DNA from: Chitinophaga agrisoli
Lineage (GTDB): Bacteria > Bacteroidota > Bacteroidia > Chitinophagales > Chitinophagaceae
DNA length: 64,000 nucleotides
Direction of reading: 5' to 3'
Assembly (NCBI RefSeq): GCF_008386695.1
Contig: NZ_VUOC01000001.1
Span: forward strand, 1,338,347 to 1,402,346
Part shown: positions 15,288 through 23,114 of the stretch, in pieces
Layout: each line of letters begins with the position of its first letter
Numbering within the stretch: position 1 is the stretch's first letter
The notes under the pieces: generated by a model
The model's input: the letters and a program-made list of their open reading frames with translations, nothing else
The model's database searches: none
Told to the model about the DNA's origin: nothing
Position numbers and translations under genes: made by a program

Positions 15288-16271
15288 ATGAAACACATTT
15301 CCATCCTTATTCCCCAGGGCCATACCAGTATGGTGAACATAGAAGGTACCCATCAGATCTTCTCAGAAGTGAATAACTATTGGATGGAGCGCGAAGGCGT
15401 GCCTGTCTTCAACATCCAGCTGGTAGGCCTGCAGGCGGCTACCATGCAGCCCAGCGGTCTGTTCACCACCAACCCCGATGCACTGGTACCGGACGTAGCC
15501 AAAACAGACCTCATCATCATCCCCGCCCTCCATGGCGATCCCCGCGAAGGCCTGGAGCAGAACCGCGGTTTCGTACCCTGGATCATAGATCAGTATAAAA
15601 AAGGGGCAGAGATAGCTACCTTCTGCATAGGCTCCTTCTTCCTGGCAGGCACCGGCCTACTGAACGGCAAACGTGCCGCTACCCATTGGCGTTTTGTAAA
15701 TGATTTCCGCAACATGTTCCCGGATGTGAACCTGGTGGATAATAAGATCATTACAGAAGAGGATGGCATCTATACCAGCGGCGGCGCATACTCATATCTG
15801 AATCTCTTGCTCTATATCGTAGAAAGATACACGGATCGTGATACCGCTATCTTTATCTCCAAAGCATTCATGATAGACATGGACCGCCAGAGCCAATCAC
15901 CCTTTATCATCTTCGAAGGCCAGAAAGCCCATGAAGATGAGACCGTAAAAAGCGCCCAGGAATTCATCGAACATAACTTTGCAGAAAAGATCACCGTAGA
16001 GCAGCTGGCCAGCAATTTCGCATTAGGACGCCGCAGCCTGGAACGCCGTTTTAAAAAGGCCACCAGTAATACCGTATCTGAATACATACAACGCGTAAAG
16101 GTAGAAGCCGCCAAGAAGAGCTTCGAGACCAGCCGTAAAAACATCAATGAAGTAATGTACGATGTAGGTTATGCGGATGTGAAGGCTTTCCGCACCATCT
16201 TCCGCAAGGTAACAGGCCTGTCACCCATGGAGTACCGCAACAAGTATAACAAGGAAGCAATGGCCGTATAG
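15288..16271 (+). CDS. GlxA family transcriptional regulator (DJ-1/PfpI + AraC HTH), copy 2
   Basis: The 327-residue paralogue of the preceding gene follows 31 bases after its stop, so the pair is probably an operon from tandem duplication. Cys113 in TFCIGSFFLAG occupies the DJ-1 elbow. The AraC region (ERRFKKATSNTVSEYIQRVK and NEVMYDVGYADVKAFRTIFR) is nearly identical to copy 1. The sensor half differs more, for example LHGDPREGLEQNRG against LDADMMNNLEINRG. This suggests the same binding site with different signals. The convergent oxidoreductase gene ends only 4 bases beyond. Confidence 0.88.
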   Translation: MKHISILIPQGHTSMVNIEGTHQIFSEVNNYWMEREGVPVFNIQLVGLQAATMQPSGLFTTNPDALVPDVAKTDLIIIPALHGDPREGLEQNRGFVPWIIDQYKKGAEIATFCIGSFFLAGTGLLNGKRAATHWRFVNDFRNMFPDVNLVDNKIITEEDGIYTSGGAYSYLNLLLYIVERYTDRDTAIFISKAFMIDMDRQSQSPFIIFEGQKAHEDETVKSAQEFIEHNFAEKITVEQLASNFALGRRSLERRFKKATSNTVSEYIQRVKVEAAKKSFETSRKNINEVMYDVGYADVKAFRTIFRKVTGLSPMEYRNKYNKEAMAV

Positions 16272-16275
16272 ATAA

Positions 16276-18504
16276 CTATCCTTTCAATTGCTCAGCTGTA
16301 ATAGGCAAGTGGCGAATGCGTTTGCCGCTTGCCTTATAAACAGCATTGGCAATAGCTGCTGCTGCCGGTCCCTGCACCGCTTCCCCGGCGCCTAATGGCT
16401 TTTCCGCAGGCCGGTTAATAAGCGCTACTTCTACCGCAGGCGCCTGGTTAAATTTAAAGATGGAATAACCGTACCAGTCAACACTGGTTACATGTTGTGT
16501 GTTATAGGTCACCTGTTCCAATAGCGTCCAGCTGGCCGCCTGCACCATCCCGCCTTCCGTTTGGTTTTTGATCCCGTCCGGGTTGATGATCTCGCCGGCG
16601 TCTACTACTGCCCACATCTTTTCTACCCTGATCAGGGGCGTTTCTCCGCTTTGATCTACATGCACCTGCGCAGCAGCCGCACAATAAGCGCCATTGTTTT
16701 TATACCGCGCAAAGGCAATACCGATGCCTGTTCCGGTGGCGGCCCCGCTAGTACCTGCTTCAGATAACCTGGCCCCGCCTGTTCCGGTGGCCTTCGTCAG
16801 CAACTCCTGCAGCTTTTTTACCACAGCCACCGCCCGCTCATCCTCCAGGTGTGCCAGGCGAAAAGCAAAAGGCGCTTTCCCTGCTTGCTCCGCCAGTTCA
16901 TCCATAAACGACTCTATGGCAAACACATTACCAAAAGCGCCCAGGCTACGTAAAGACGATACCCGCAATGGCCCTTTAAAGAAATGTGCATCCACCTGCT
17001 GGTTAGGAATATTATAATATGGCTCCGCATTGCGATATGCACCACCGCTATAACTGCCAGACCGGTCATTCTTAAACGCCTTTTCCAGGTAGCGGGCGGG
17101 CAATAGATTAGCAGCTTTACCCCCAGGCCGGTTGCCATGCGAGTCAGAGCGCAGCCCATATTGCCAGTGCGTAATATGGCCATCTTTATCCAGCTTTGCG
17201 GCAATATTCATCAGCATAGCGCTGCCATAAGGCTCCCAGCCATGCTCCTCCTGCCGCGACCATTGCAGCCGTACATGTTTGCCCGGTACAGCCATGGCCA
17301 GCAGGGCCGCTTCTGCCGCTACATCATCAGCCCCGTTATGCCCATAACAGCCGGAGCCCGGCACGCCTTTTACGCGTATCTGTTCCGCCGGCAGCTGCAG
17401 CATCTCCGCCAAGGCGGCACGTAATGGGTATACACCCTGACTATGCGTCCATACAAACAGCTGGCCTTTATCAAAAAGGGCTACGGCACATGAAGGGCCG
17501 GTAGCTCCATGCATAATATAAGGTTTAAAATAGCTGGCCTGATGGGTGGCGGGCGCTGTAAGTTTTGCGCCTTTTTCCCGCACGGATTCTGTTTGTACCG
17601 GCACGGTGGCCAGGTAGGCCGGCAGATCGTCTGCGCCCGCTAACGGCGTACCGGCAGACCATTCCGTATGGGCTGCCAGTACCTGTTGCGCCTGCATAGC
17701 CTCATATTCGACTTTTGCGATCACGGCCAGGAAACTGCCATTCACCACCACCTGCAGCAGGCCTGGCACTTTGGCCCGTACGGCCTGTTCATCAAAATGC
17801 TGCAGTTTGGCATCATACGCTGCCGGCCGTATCACCCGCGCATGTAACATCCCCGGAAAGCGCAAATCCTGTACATACAGCGGCGCGCCTTTTACCATCA
17901 GTGCCACATCATCCCGGTGAACTGATGTCCCGGATATACGATATTGATCTTTAGGCTTTAATGCCACCGGCATTTTTATCTCGCCACTCAGCTGTTTGCC
18001 ATCCAGTATTTCTGCAAATGACAACCGTTGTTGATTGCCGGATATTACGGTCCCGTTATCCATATGCAGGTCCGCAGCGGGTACCTTTAAACGTACAGCG
18101 GCCATCTCCAGCAGGCGTTGCCTGGCAGCAGCAGCGGCATAACGGATAGACATAGCGCTGCTTTCTACGGACATACTGCCCGCCGTATACGCCTCATTAG
18201 GCGTTACATCCGTTTCTGCCAATGTTACCGTTACTTTGGAAAGATCCATATCCAGCTCTTCCGCTGCAACTTGCGCCACTGCCGTGCGGATGCCTTGTCC
18301 CAGTTCCAGTTTACCCGTAAACACCCGGATGCTGCCATCTGCCAGCACCTGTAACCAGGCGTCTATATCTGCATAATCCCTAAGATTGCCAGGCAGTTCC
18401 TGCGTGGGTAACATGGCGGCTGCCAGTGGAAGTTGGCTAAGGGAAAAACCGATGGTAAGGCAGCCCGCGGTTTTAAAGAATTCCCTTCTGGATTGGTCTT
18501 TCAT
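16276..18504 (-). CDS. Molybdopterin-binding oxidoreductase large subunit (isoquinoline 1-oxidoreductase beta-like)
   Basis: The 742-residue protein belongs to the xanthine oxidase/IorB family. Its N-terminus MKDQSRREFFKTAGCL is a Tat-type signal (S-R-R-E-F-F) with a hydrophobic segment ending in AAAMLP. Molybdenum-cofactor motifs follow, including GVPGSGCYGHNGADD, SSLRSLGAFGNVFAIESFMD and, near the C-terminus, PLGAGEAVQGPAAAAIANAV with the candidate catalytic Glu708. Enzymes of this type hydroxylate N-heterocycles or oxidise aldehydes in the periplasm. The partner 2Fe-2S subunit and cytochrome usually encoded next to it are absent. The ATG at 18504 is chosen for the Tat signal. The gene is divergent from an MFS exporter. 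Confidence 0.85.
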   Translation of the reverse strand: MKDQSRREFFKTAGCLTIGFSLSQLPLAAAMLPTQELPGNLRDYADIDAWLQVLADGSIRVFTGKLELGQGIRTAVAQVAAEELDMDLSKVTVTLAETDVTPNEAYTAGSMSVESSAMSIRYAAAAARQRLLEMAAVRLKVPAADLHMDNGTVISGNQQRLSFAEILDGKQLSGEIKMPVALKPKDQYRISGTSVHRDDVALMVKGAPLYVQDLRFPGMLHARVIRPAAYDAKLQHFDEQAVRAKVPGLLQVVVNGSFLAVIAKVEYEAMQAQQVLAAHTEWSAGTPLAGADDLPAYLATVPVQTESVREKGAKLTAPATHQASYFKPYIMHGATGPSCAVALFDKGQLFVWTHSQGVYPLRAALAEMLQLPAEQIRVKGVPGSGCYGHNGADDVAAEAALLAMAVPGKHVRLQWSRQEEHGWEPYGSAMLMNIAAKLDKDGHITHWQYGLRSDSHGNRPGGKAANLLPARYLEKAFKNDRSGSYSGGAYRNAEPYYNIPNQQVDAHFFKGPLRVSSLRSLGAFGNVFAIESFMDELAEQAGKAPFAFRLAHLEDERAVAVVKKLQELLTKATGTGGARLSEAGTSGAATGTGIGIAFARYKNNGAYCAAAAQVHVDQSGETPLIRVEKMWAVVDAGEIINPDGIKNQTEGGMVQAASWTLLEQVTYNTQHVTSVDWYGYSIFKFNQAPAVEVALINRPAEKPLGAGEAVQGPAAAAIANAVYKASGKRIRHLPITAEQLKG

Positions 18505-18630
18505 CTCAAATATTTTATGAGGGAAGATAGCTGATGCGATCTGGCTAAATATAAAGAAATAATTGGTAAATTCATGGAAGTACTGCATCCTCGTAGCATC
18601 TCTGTCCAGCCATTTTATAAACTGATCTGT

Positions 18631-19929
18631 ATGACAAAAACATTCTATACTGTTTTAGCGAACTCGCTTACGGCATCGCTCACTAATACGGTGGTTTGGT
18701 TTGCCGTCACCTTCTGGGTATATCTTGAAACAAGATCCGTATTGGCCACCTCCATCATGGCTGGCATCTACCTCAGCACCATAGCCGTATCCGGCTTTTT
18801 CCTGGGCTCCATTGTAGACCGCTACCGGAAAAAAGTATCCATGCTCATTTCCAGCCTCTGCTCCTTTATACTCTACGTACTGGCATTTGCCATCTACTTA
18901 GCCACCCCGTCAGATGTATTCCGCAATCCTTCCAGCATAGCCCTCTGGGCCTTTATTGTACTAACGCTCCTGGGCGCCATTGCCGGTAATATGCGCACCA
19001 TCGCGCTCTCCACATTAGTCACCATCCTCATACCGGAAGACACGCGCGATAAGGCCAATGGCCTCGTTGGCACCGTAAACGGCGTATCGTTTTTAGTAGC
19101 CTCTATCTTCAGTGGTTTGATCATCGGCTTTATGGGCATCTTCTGGATGCTGGTATTTGCCACCGCCCTCTCCCTGTTAGTGATCCTCCATCTGTGGACG
19201 ATAAACATCCCGGAAAAGGAGATCGTGCACACTGCAGAAACCAATACAAAACATATCGATGTACGCGGCACCATCAAAGCAGTACGGATCATACCCGGTC
19301 TGTTTGCGCTCATTTTCTTTAATACTTTCAATAATTTCCTGGGCGGCGTATTTATGTCCCTGATGGATGCCTATGGTTTATCACTGGTATCTGTGCAGGT
19401 ATGGGGTATATTATGGGGATTTTTGAGCCTTGGATTTATTGTAGGCGGCCTGGTGATCTCAAAGAAGGGATTGGGCGGCAGGCCCCTGCGTACGCTTTTC
19501 CTGGCCAATATCATTATGTGGACCATCAGCATTTTCTTCACCATACAAGCATCCATCATATTGCTCACCGCCGGGCTTTTTATCTATCTCTGCCTCATAC
19601 CAGTTGTAGAAGCCGCAGAGCAAACCATCATCCAAAAGCTTATCCCACCGGAAAGACAAGGCCGTGTCTTTGGTTTTGCGCAAAGCATAGAACAGGCGGC
19701 ATCACCCCTCACCGCATTCATGATAGGCCCCATTGCACAATTTATCTTCATCCCCTTCATGACCACCGGCGCCGGCGTAGATATATTAGGCAACTGGTTT
19801 GGTACCGGCACTGACAGAGGTATTGCGCTATTATTCATCGTTACGGGCATCGTGGGATTGATCGTCACCATCATCGCCATGCAAACTTACGCATACAGAA
19901 GCCTGTCCCTCAATTACCAGGCAAAGTGA
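18631..19929 (+). CDS. MFS transporter (DHA3, macrolide-efflux-like)
   Basis: The 432-residue membrane protein resembles the DHA3 family (MefA/NreB type). It opens FYTVLANSLTASLTNTVVWF, has a motif A variant GSIVDRYRKK (residues 59-68), and shows about twelve hydrophobic segments with a QPERQGRVFGF-like loop (PPERQGRVFGFAQSIEQA). It probably exports a hydrophobic compound. The ATG at 18631 starts at the family N-terminus; the frame is open upstream, but that part overlaps the divergent promoter region. It is divergent from the molybdopterin enzyme. Confidence 0.82.
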   Translation: MTKTFYTVLANSLTASLTNTVVWFAVTFWVYLETRSVLATSIMAGIYLSTIAVSGFFLGSIVDRYRKKVSMLISSLCSFILYVLAFAIYLATPSDVFRNPSSIALWAFIVLTLLGAIAGNMRTIALSTLVTILIPEDTRDKANGLVGTVNGVSFLVASIFSGLIIGFMGIFWMLVFATALSLLVILHLWTINIPEKEIVHTAETNTKHIDVRGTIKAVRIIPGLFALIFFNTFNNFLGGVFMSLMDAYGLSLVSVQVWGILWGFLSLGFIVGGLVISKKGLGGRPLRTLFLANIIMWTISIFFTIQASIILLTAGLFIYLCLIPVVEAAEQTIIQKLIPPERQGRVFGFAQSIEQAASPLTAFMIGPIAQFIFIPFMTTGAGVDILGNWFGTGTDRGIALLFIVTGIVGLIVTIIAMQTYAYRSLSLNYQAK

Positions 19930-19997
19930 GCAGGTTCGCTGGCGGGGGCTGCTCCTGACAACCGGCAATGTCCGTGAAACGCCAGTGTACAAAGGCC

Positions 19998-20057
19998 CAA
20001 AACAAACCCTGGCTGGCATCACACGCTTGTTAGTGCTCAATGGTTGCAACGCCGCTA
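19998..20057 (+). repeat. Direct repeat, copy A
   Basis: This is a diverged copy of 20112-20173. Blocks shared by both include TGGCTGGC, TCACACGCTTGTT, GCTCAAT and GTTGCAACGCC in the same order and spacing. It is noncoding. Confidence 0.75.
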
Positions 20058-20102
20058 TCTTACTTCTCTTACCTACCCCTCTTGCCCTTTCGCCTATCTC
20101 CT

Positions 20103-20235
20103 GCAGGGATCCAAAAACAAACCTTGGCTGGCGTCACACGCTTGTTGCCGCTCAATAGTTGCAACGCCCCTATACGCATCCCAACGCCCAATAGTCTTCC
20201 CAACAGCCAGGCGCAGTTTGTTTTTGGATCCCTGC
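20103..20235. repeat. MITE-like segment bounded by perfect 20-bp inverted repeats (contains direct repeat copy B)
   Basis: GCAGGGATCCAAAAACAAAC (20103-20122) is exactly complementary to GTTTGTTTTTGGATCCCTGC (20216-20235). A second, inner pairing of TTGGCTG with CAGCCAG extends the stem after a small bulge. The interior includes copy B of the direct repeat (20112-20173). No target-site duplication is obvious, and no protein is encoded. It may be a miniature mobile element or a REP-like hairpin. Confidence 0.65.
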
Positions 20236-20390
20236 TGGGATAGTACAAAAACAACCGTCTTAAAGCACCAGAACAATATACCAACTCCGTAGTCGTACTC
20301 GAACAAAGCCGGTAATACCATAAACAACAACCCCAATCATTGATCAAACTAAATGTCTTGAAACGACCGTTCTGTACGGTTTTAGACATA

Positions 20391-20406
20391 TCCCCAAATT
20401 AGGGGA
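20391..20406. promoter_or_regulatory. TCCCC-N6-GGGGA palindrome before the SGNH/MBOAT pair
   Basis: TCCCCAAATTAGGGGA lies 80 bases before the SGNH-like start codon. The same arms and spacing recur at 23051-23066 (TCCCCTTTTTAGGGGA) before the DUF6377 regulator gene. It may be an operator; no binding protein can be assigned. Confidence 0.4.
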
Positions 20407-20486
20407 TTGCGGCAACCTTCTCGCTAAACCCTTCGTTTACTACTCCGATATAAATTTTTTCACCTGGTAAAATTTGGCCGTTTAAA

Positions 20487-21506
20487 ATGACAAGTCAAAA
20501 TCTTGCACGACCAGCATTATTAATGTTATTCATCGTCGCCGTTGTTATCGGCGGTTGGGAGCTCTACCTGCGTTCCTCCGGGTTCGAGCTCTCCTATGAC
20601 GATGCCGCTCCCCAATGGGCAGAAAAAAGAGCCCTCGTATATGGCGACAAAGCAACTGTATTTATTGGCTCCTCCAGAATGAAATACGATCTGGATGTTG
20701 CCACCTGGGAGCACACCACCGGCAGAACAGCCGTACAGTTAGCCATTGACGGTACCTCGCCCATGCCCGTATTACTGGACCTTGCCAATGATCCTGCATT
20801 CAAAGGCAGGCTGGTAGTAGACGTTACGGAGATCCTGTTCTTTAGTGAAGTACCCCAGTACAGCAAAGAGCCCGCCGGGGATGTAAGCTTCTACAAAACA
20901 GAATCGCCGGCACAAAAAGCAGGCTTCTACCTGAACCGCTTACTGGAATCGAATCTTGTATTGCTGGACAATCAACAGCTGTCACTCAATGCACAGTTCA
21001 AAAAGCTCAATATACCCAACCGTCCGGGTGTATTTGAAGTGCCGCCGTTCCCACAGCAGTTTACCAAAGTAACAGCAGACCGGCAGTCTTTTATGACCAA
21101 CGAATTTTCGTCGGATACCGTGCTGCAACAAAAAGTACAGCATGTTTGGGCCTGGTTCCTGGAGCTGGGCTCACATGCGCCCCCGCCGCCACCGGAAACA
21201 GTACCGAATGTGCTGAAGAAAGTAACGGATGCGGTGAACAAGATCAGGGCCCGCGGTGGAGATGTGGTATTCACACGCACCCCTTCTTCCGGCGGCTTCT
21301 GGGAGATGGAAAAAGTTGCCTGCCCGCGGGAAAAACTCTGGGATGTGCTGCTGGCTGCCACCAACTGTAAAGGCATCCATTTTATGGATCAGGAAAGTAC
21401 CAAACACCTGGTTTGCCCGGAATGGTCGCACCTGAGCCTTGCCGGCGCCCGGCAGTTCACCCAGGCGCTTATTACCTTATTGCCATCATCATTTGTAAAA
21501 TCATAA
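20487..21506 (+). CDS. Membrane-anchored SGNH-hydrolase-like protein (AlgX/AlgJ-like partner of MBOAT)
   Basis: The 339-residue protein has one N-terminal membrane anchor (about residues 9-27) and a periplasmic part with degenerate SGNH blocks. VFIGSSRMKYD (about 58-68) carries the block I serine in G-S-S-R instead of GDS. A C-terminal CPEWSHLSLAGARQF segment supplies a block V-like Asp/Glu-x-x-His. The AHAPPPPPE proline run is a linker. The gene ends 26 bases before an MBOAT O-acyltransferase gene. In alginate, cellulose and peptidoglycan O-acetylation systems, MBOAT proteins hand acetyl groups to SGNH-type partners, so the pair probably acetylates an exported glycan. The target polymer is unknown. 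Confidence 0.68.
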   Translation: MTSQNLARPALLMLFIVAVVIGGWELYLRSSGFELSYDDAAPQWAEKRALVYGDKATVFIGSSRMKYDLDVATWEHTTGRTAVQLAIDGTSPMPVLLDLANDPAFKGRLVVDVTEILFFSEVPQYSKEPAGDVSFYKTESPAQKAGFYLNRLLESNLVLLDNQQLSLNAQFKKLNIPNRPGVFEVPPFPQQFTKVTADRQSFMTNEFSSDTVLQQKVQHVWAWFLELGSHAPPPPPETVPNVLKKVTDAVNKIRARGGDVVFTRTPSSGGFWEMEKVACPREKLWDVLLAATNCKGIHFMDQESTKHLVCPEWSHLSLAGARQFTQALITLLPSSFVKS

Positions 21507-21532
21507 CACCTGTAACCAACACCCCCTGAATC

Positions 21533-22990
21533 ATGGTTTTCAATTCATATACGTTTATCGTATTCTTTGTCATCGTGCTTGTACTGCACTACCTTCCCTT
21601 CAGCTGGAAGGTAAAAAAGATCAACCTGCTGCTTGCCAGCTATGTATTTTATGCCGCCTGGAACCCGCCTTTTATCCTGTTGCTTTGGATGTCAACCCTG
21701 GTGGATTACTTTGTGGGGAAAGCTTTATACACACAAACCAATGTGCACAAGAAAAGGCTGCTGCTCGTAATAAGCCTCATTGGCAACCTGGGCATGCTTT
21801 GTTTCTTCAAATACGGTGGTTTCCTCATGGAAAACTTCGTGTCATTGGTCAATGTTTTTGGATGGAGTTATCATCCGCCCAAGCCGAATATCATCTTACC
21901 GGCGGGCATCTCTTTCTATACGTTTACTACCCTATGTTATACGATCGATATGTATAAGAAGGAAAGCAAGCCCATTCCAACCCTGCTCGACTTCTCCCTG
22001 TTTGTTACTTTCTTCCCCCACCTGGTAGCAGGTCCTATCGTACGGCCGCCGCAACTGGCTACCCAGTTCGAGACCCCGCATCAGGCTACTAAAAAACAAT
22101 TGATAGAAGGCCTGTTCTTATTATCACTGGGTCTGTTTATGAAAGTGGTGCTGGCAGATGCTACGCTGTCCGCCTCTGCAGATGCGGTGTTCAATACGCC
22201 CCTGGCGCTCACGGCCCTGGATGCATGGTCTGGCGTGCTGGCCTTCACCGGACAGATCTTCTTCGACTTTGCAGGCTATTCTACCTGTGCCATCGGGGCC
22301 GCCCTTTGCCTGGGCTTTACCCTGCCGCAGAATTTTAAGTCGCCCTATGCGGCTATCGGCTTCTCCGATTTCTGGCGGCGCTGGCATATTACATTGTCTG
22401 CCTGGTTACGGGATTACCTGTACATACCCCTGGGCGGCAACCGTAAAGGCAAATTCCGTACATATATCAATCTCATGATAACAATGCTGCTGGGCGGCTT
22501 GTGGCATGGCGCCAACTGGACCTTTGTGGCCTGGGGCGGCTTACACGGGCTGTACCTGTGGGCAGAGCGTTTTATACAGGACCGTAAGGAGAAAAAGGCC
22601 CTGTCCATTGAACCGCTCACAGAAACACAGGAAGCGGTAACCCCTAAAGCAAGCGCAGGCTTCTTTTACGCGTTGCTTACTTTCTTCCTGGTGAATATTA
22701 CCTGGGTCTTCTTCCGGGCTACCACCTTCTCCGGCGCAGGTAAGATCCTGGGCGCTATGGTGGGCCTGGCCAAGGGCGCAGTGCCATTACTGGCTACTAT
22801 AGCCATACTCAAGATAGGACTAGTGATCGTGTTAATGGTAGCTGCCCATTGGATGCTGCGCCATACCCGCGTGCTGGATGTGGCATATAAGCTGCCCTGG
22901 TGGATAACCGGCACGGTATGGTCTGCCATGCTCATATTGCTGATCCTGAGCCAGGAAAGCAGTAGCGCATTCATATATTTTCAATTCTAG
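21533..22990 (+). CDS. MBOAT family O-acyltransferase (AlgI-like)
   Basis: The 485-residue polytopic protein shows the AlgI/PatA-type MBOAT pattern. It contains LLASYVFYAAWNPPFILLLW near the N-terminus, FFPHLVAGPIVRP, then FSDFWRRWHITLSAWLRDYL and the catalytic motif GLWHGANWTFVAWGGLHG with the invariant histidine at residue 325. It should sit in the inner membrane and transfer acyl groups, usually acetyl, to a partner protein or polysaccharide outside the cell. It is in an operon with the upstream SGNH-like gene. The polymerase genes for an acetylated polymer are not in the window. Confidence 0.92.
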   Translation: MVFNSYTFIVFFVIVLVLHYLPFSWKVKKINLLLASYVFYAAWNPPFILLLWMSTLVDYFVGKALYTQTNVHKKRLLLVISLIGNLGMLCFFKYGGFLMENFVSLVNVFGWSYHPPKPNIILPAGISFYTFTTLCYTIDMYKKESKPIPTLLDFSLFVTFFPHLVAGPIVRPPQLATQFETPHQATKKQLIEGLFLLSLGLFMKVVLADATLSASADAVFNTPLALTALDAWSGVLAFTGQIFFDFAGYSTCAIGAALCLGFTLPQNFKSPYAAIGFSDFWRRWHITLSAWLRDYLYIPLGGNRKGKFRTYINLMITMLLGGLWHGANWTFVAWGGLHGLYLWAERFIQDRKEKKALSIEPLTETQEAVTPKASAGFFYALLTFFLVNITWVFFRATTFSGAGKILGAMVGLAKGAVPLLATIAILKIGLVIVLMVAAHWMLRHTRVLDVAYKLPWWITGTVWSAMLILLILSQESSSAFIYFQF

Positions 22991-23017
22991 GTGTTATAAT
23001 ACAGGGATTATTTTAGT

Positions 23018-23061
23018 ATGTGCCGTTCCGTTTCTACGGTGTGGCACATTTCCCCTTTTTA
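23018..23061 (+). terminator. Terminator after the MBOAT gene
   Basis: ATGTGCC (23018-23024) pairs with GGCACAT (23043-23049), with an inner CCGT/ACGG stem. TTCCCCTTTTT follows. It overlaps the possible operator of the next gene. Confidence 0.6.
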
Positions 23062-23066
23062 GGGGA
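23051..23066. promoter_or_regulatory. TCCCC-N6-GGGGA palindrome before the DUF6377 regulator
   Basis: TCCCCTTTTTAGGGGA is followed 10 bases later by another TCCCC (23077-23081) that abuts the -7 box at 23082. The arrangement suggests an operator, related in design to that at 20391. Confidence 0.4.
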
Positions 23067-23081
23067 TAGGGATTATTCCCC

Positions 23082-23089
23082 TATATTTG
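23082..23089 (+). promoter_or_regulatory. -7 box of the DUF6377 regulator gene
   Basis: TATATTTG matches TAnnTTTG, 25 bases before the start codon. Confidence 0.55.
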
Positions 23090-23114
23090 GATACACGTTA
23101 GTTAATGTATCCAT

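Larger units (their letters stand above)
19930..20486. other. Gene-free spacer with repeat elements
   Basis: This spacer of about 560 bases has no supported gene. It holds two diverged copies of a roughly 60-bp direct repeat, a 133-bp stretch bounded by perfect 20-bp inverted repeats, and a TCCCC-N6-GGGGA palindrome shortly before the SGNH-like gene. Confidence 0.75.

Noticed and set aside
14270-16271. The two GlxA-like genes as halves of one broken gene
   Set aside because: Each is full length with both domains and its own start and stop, so they are tandem paralogues.
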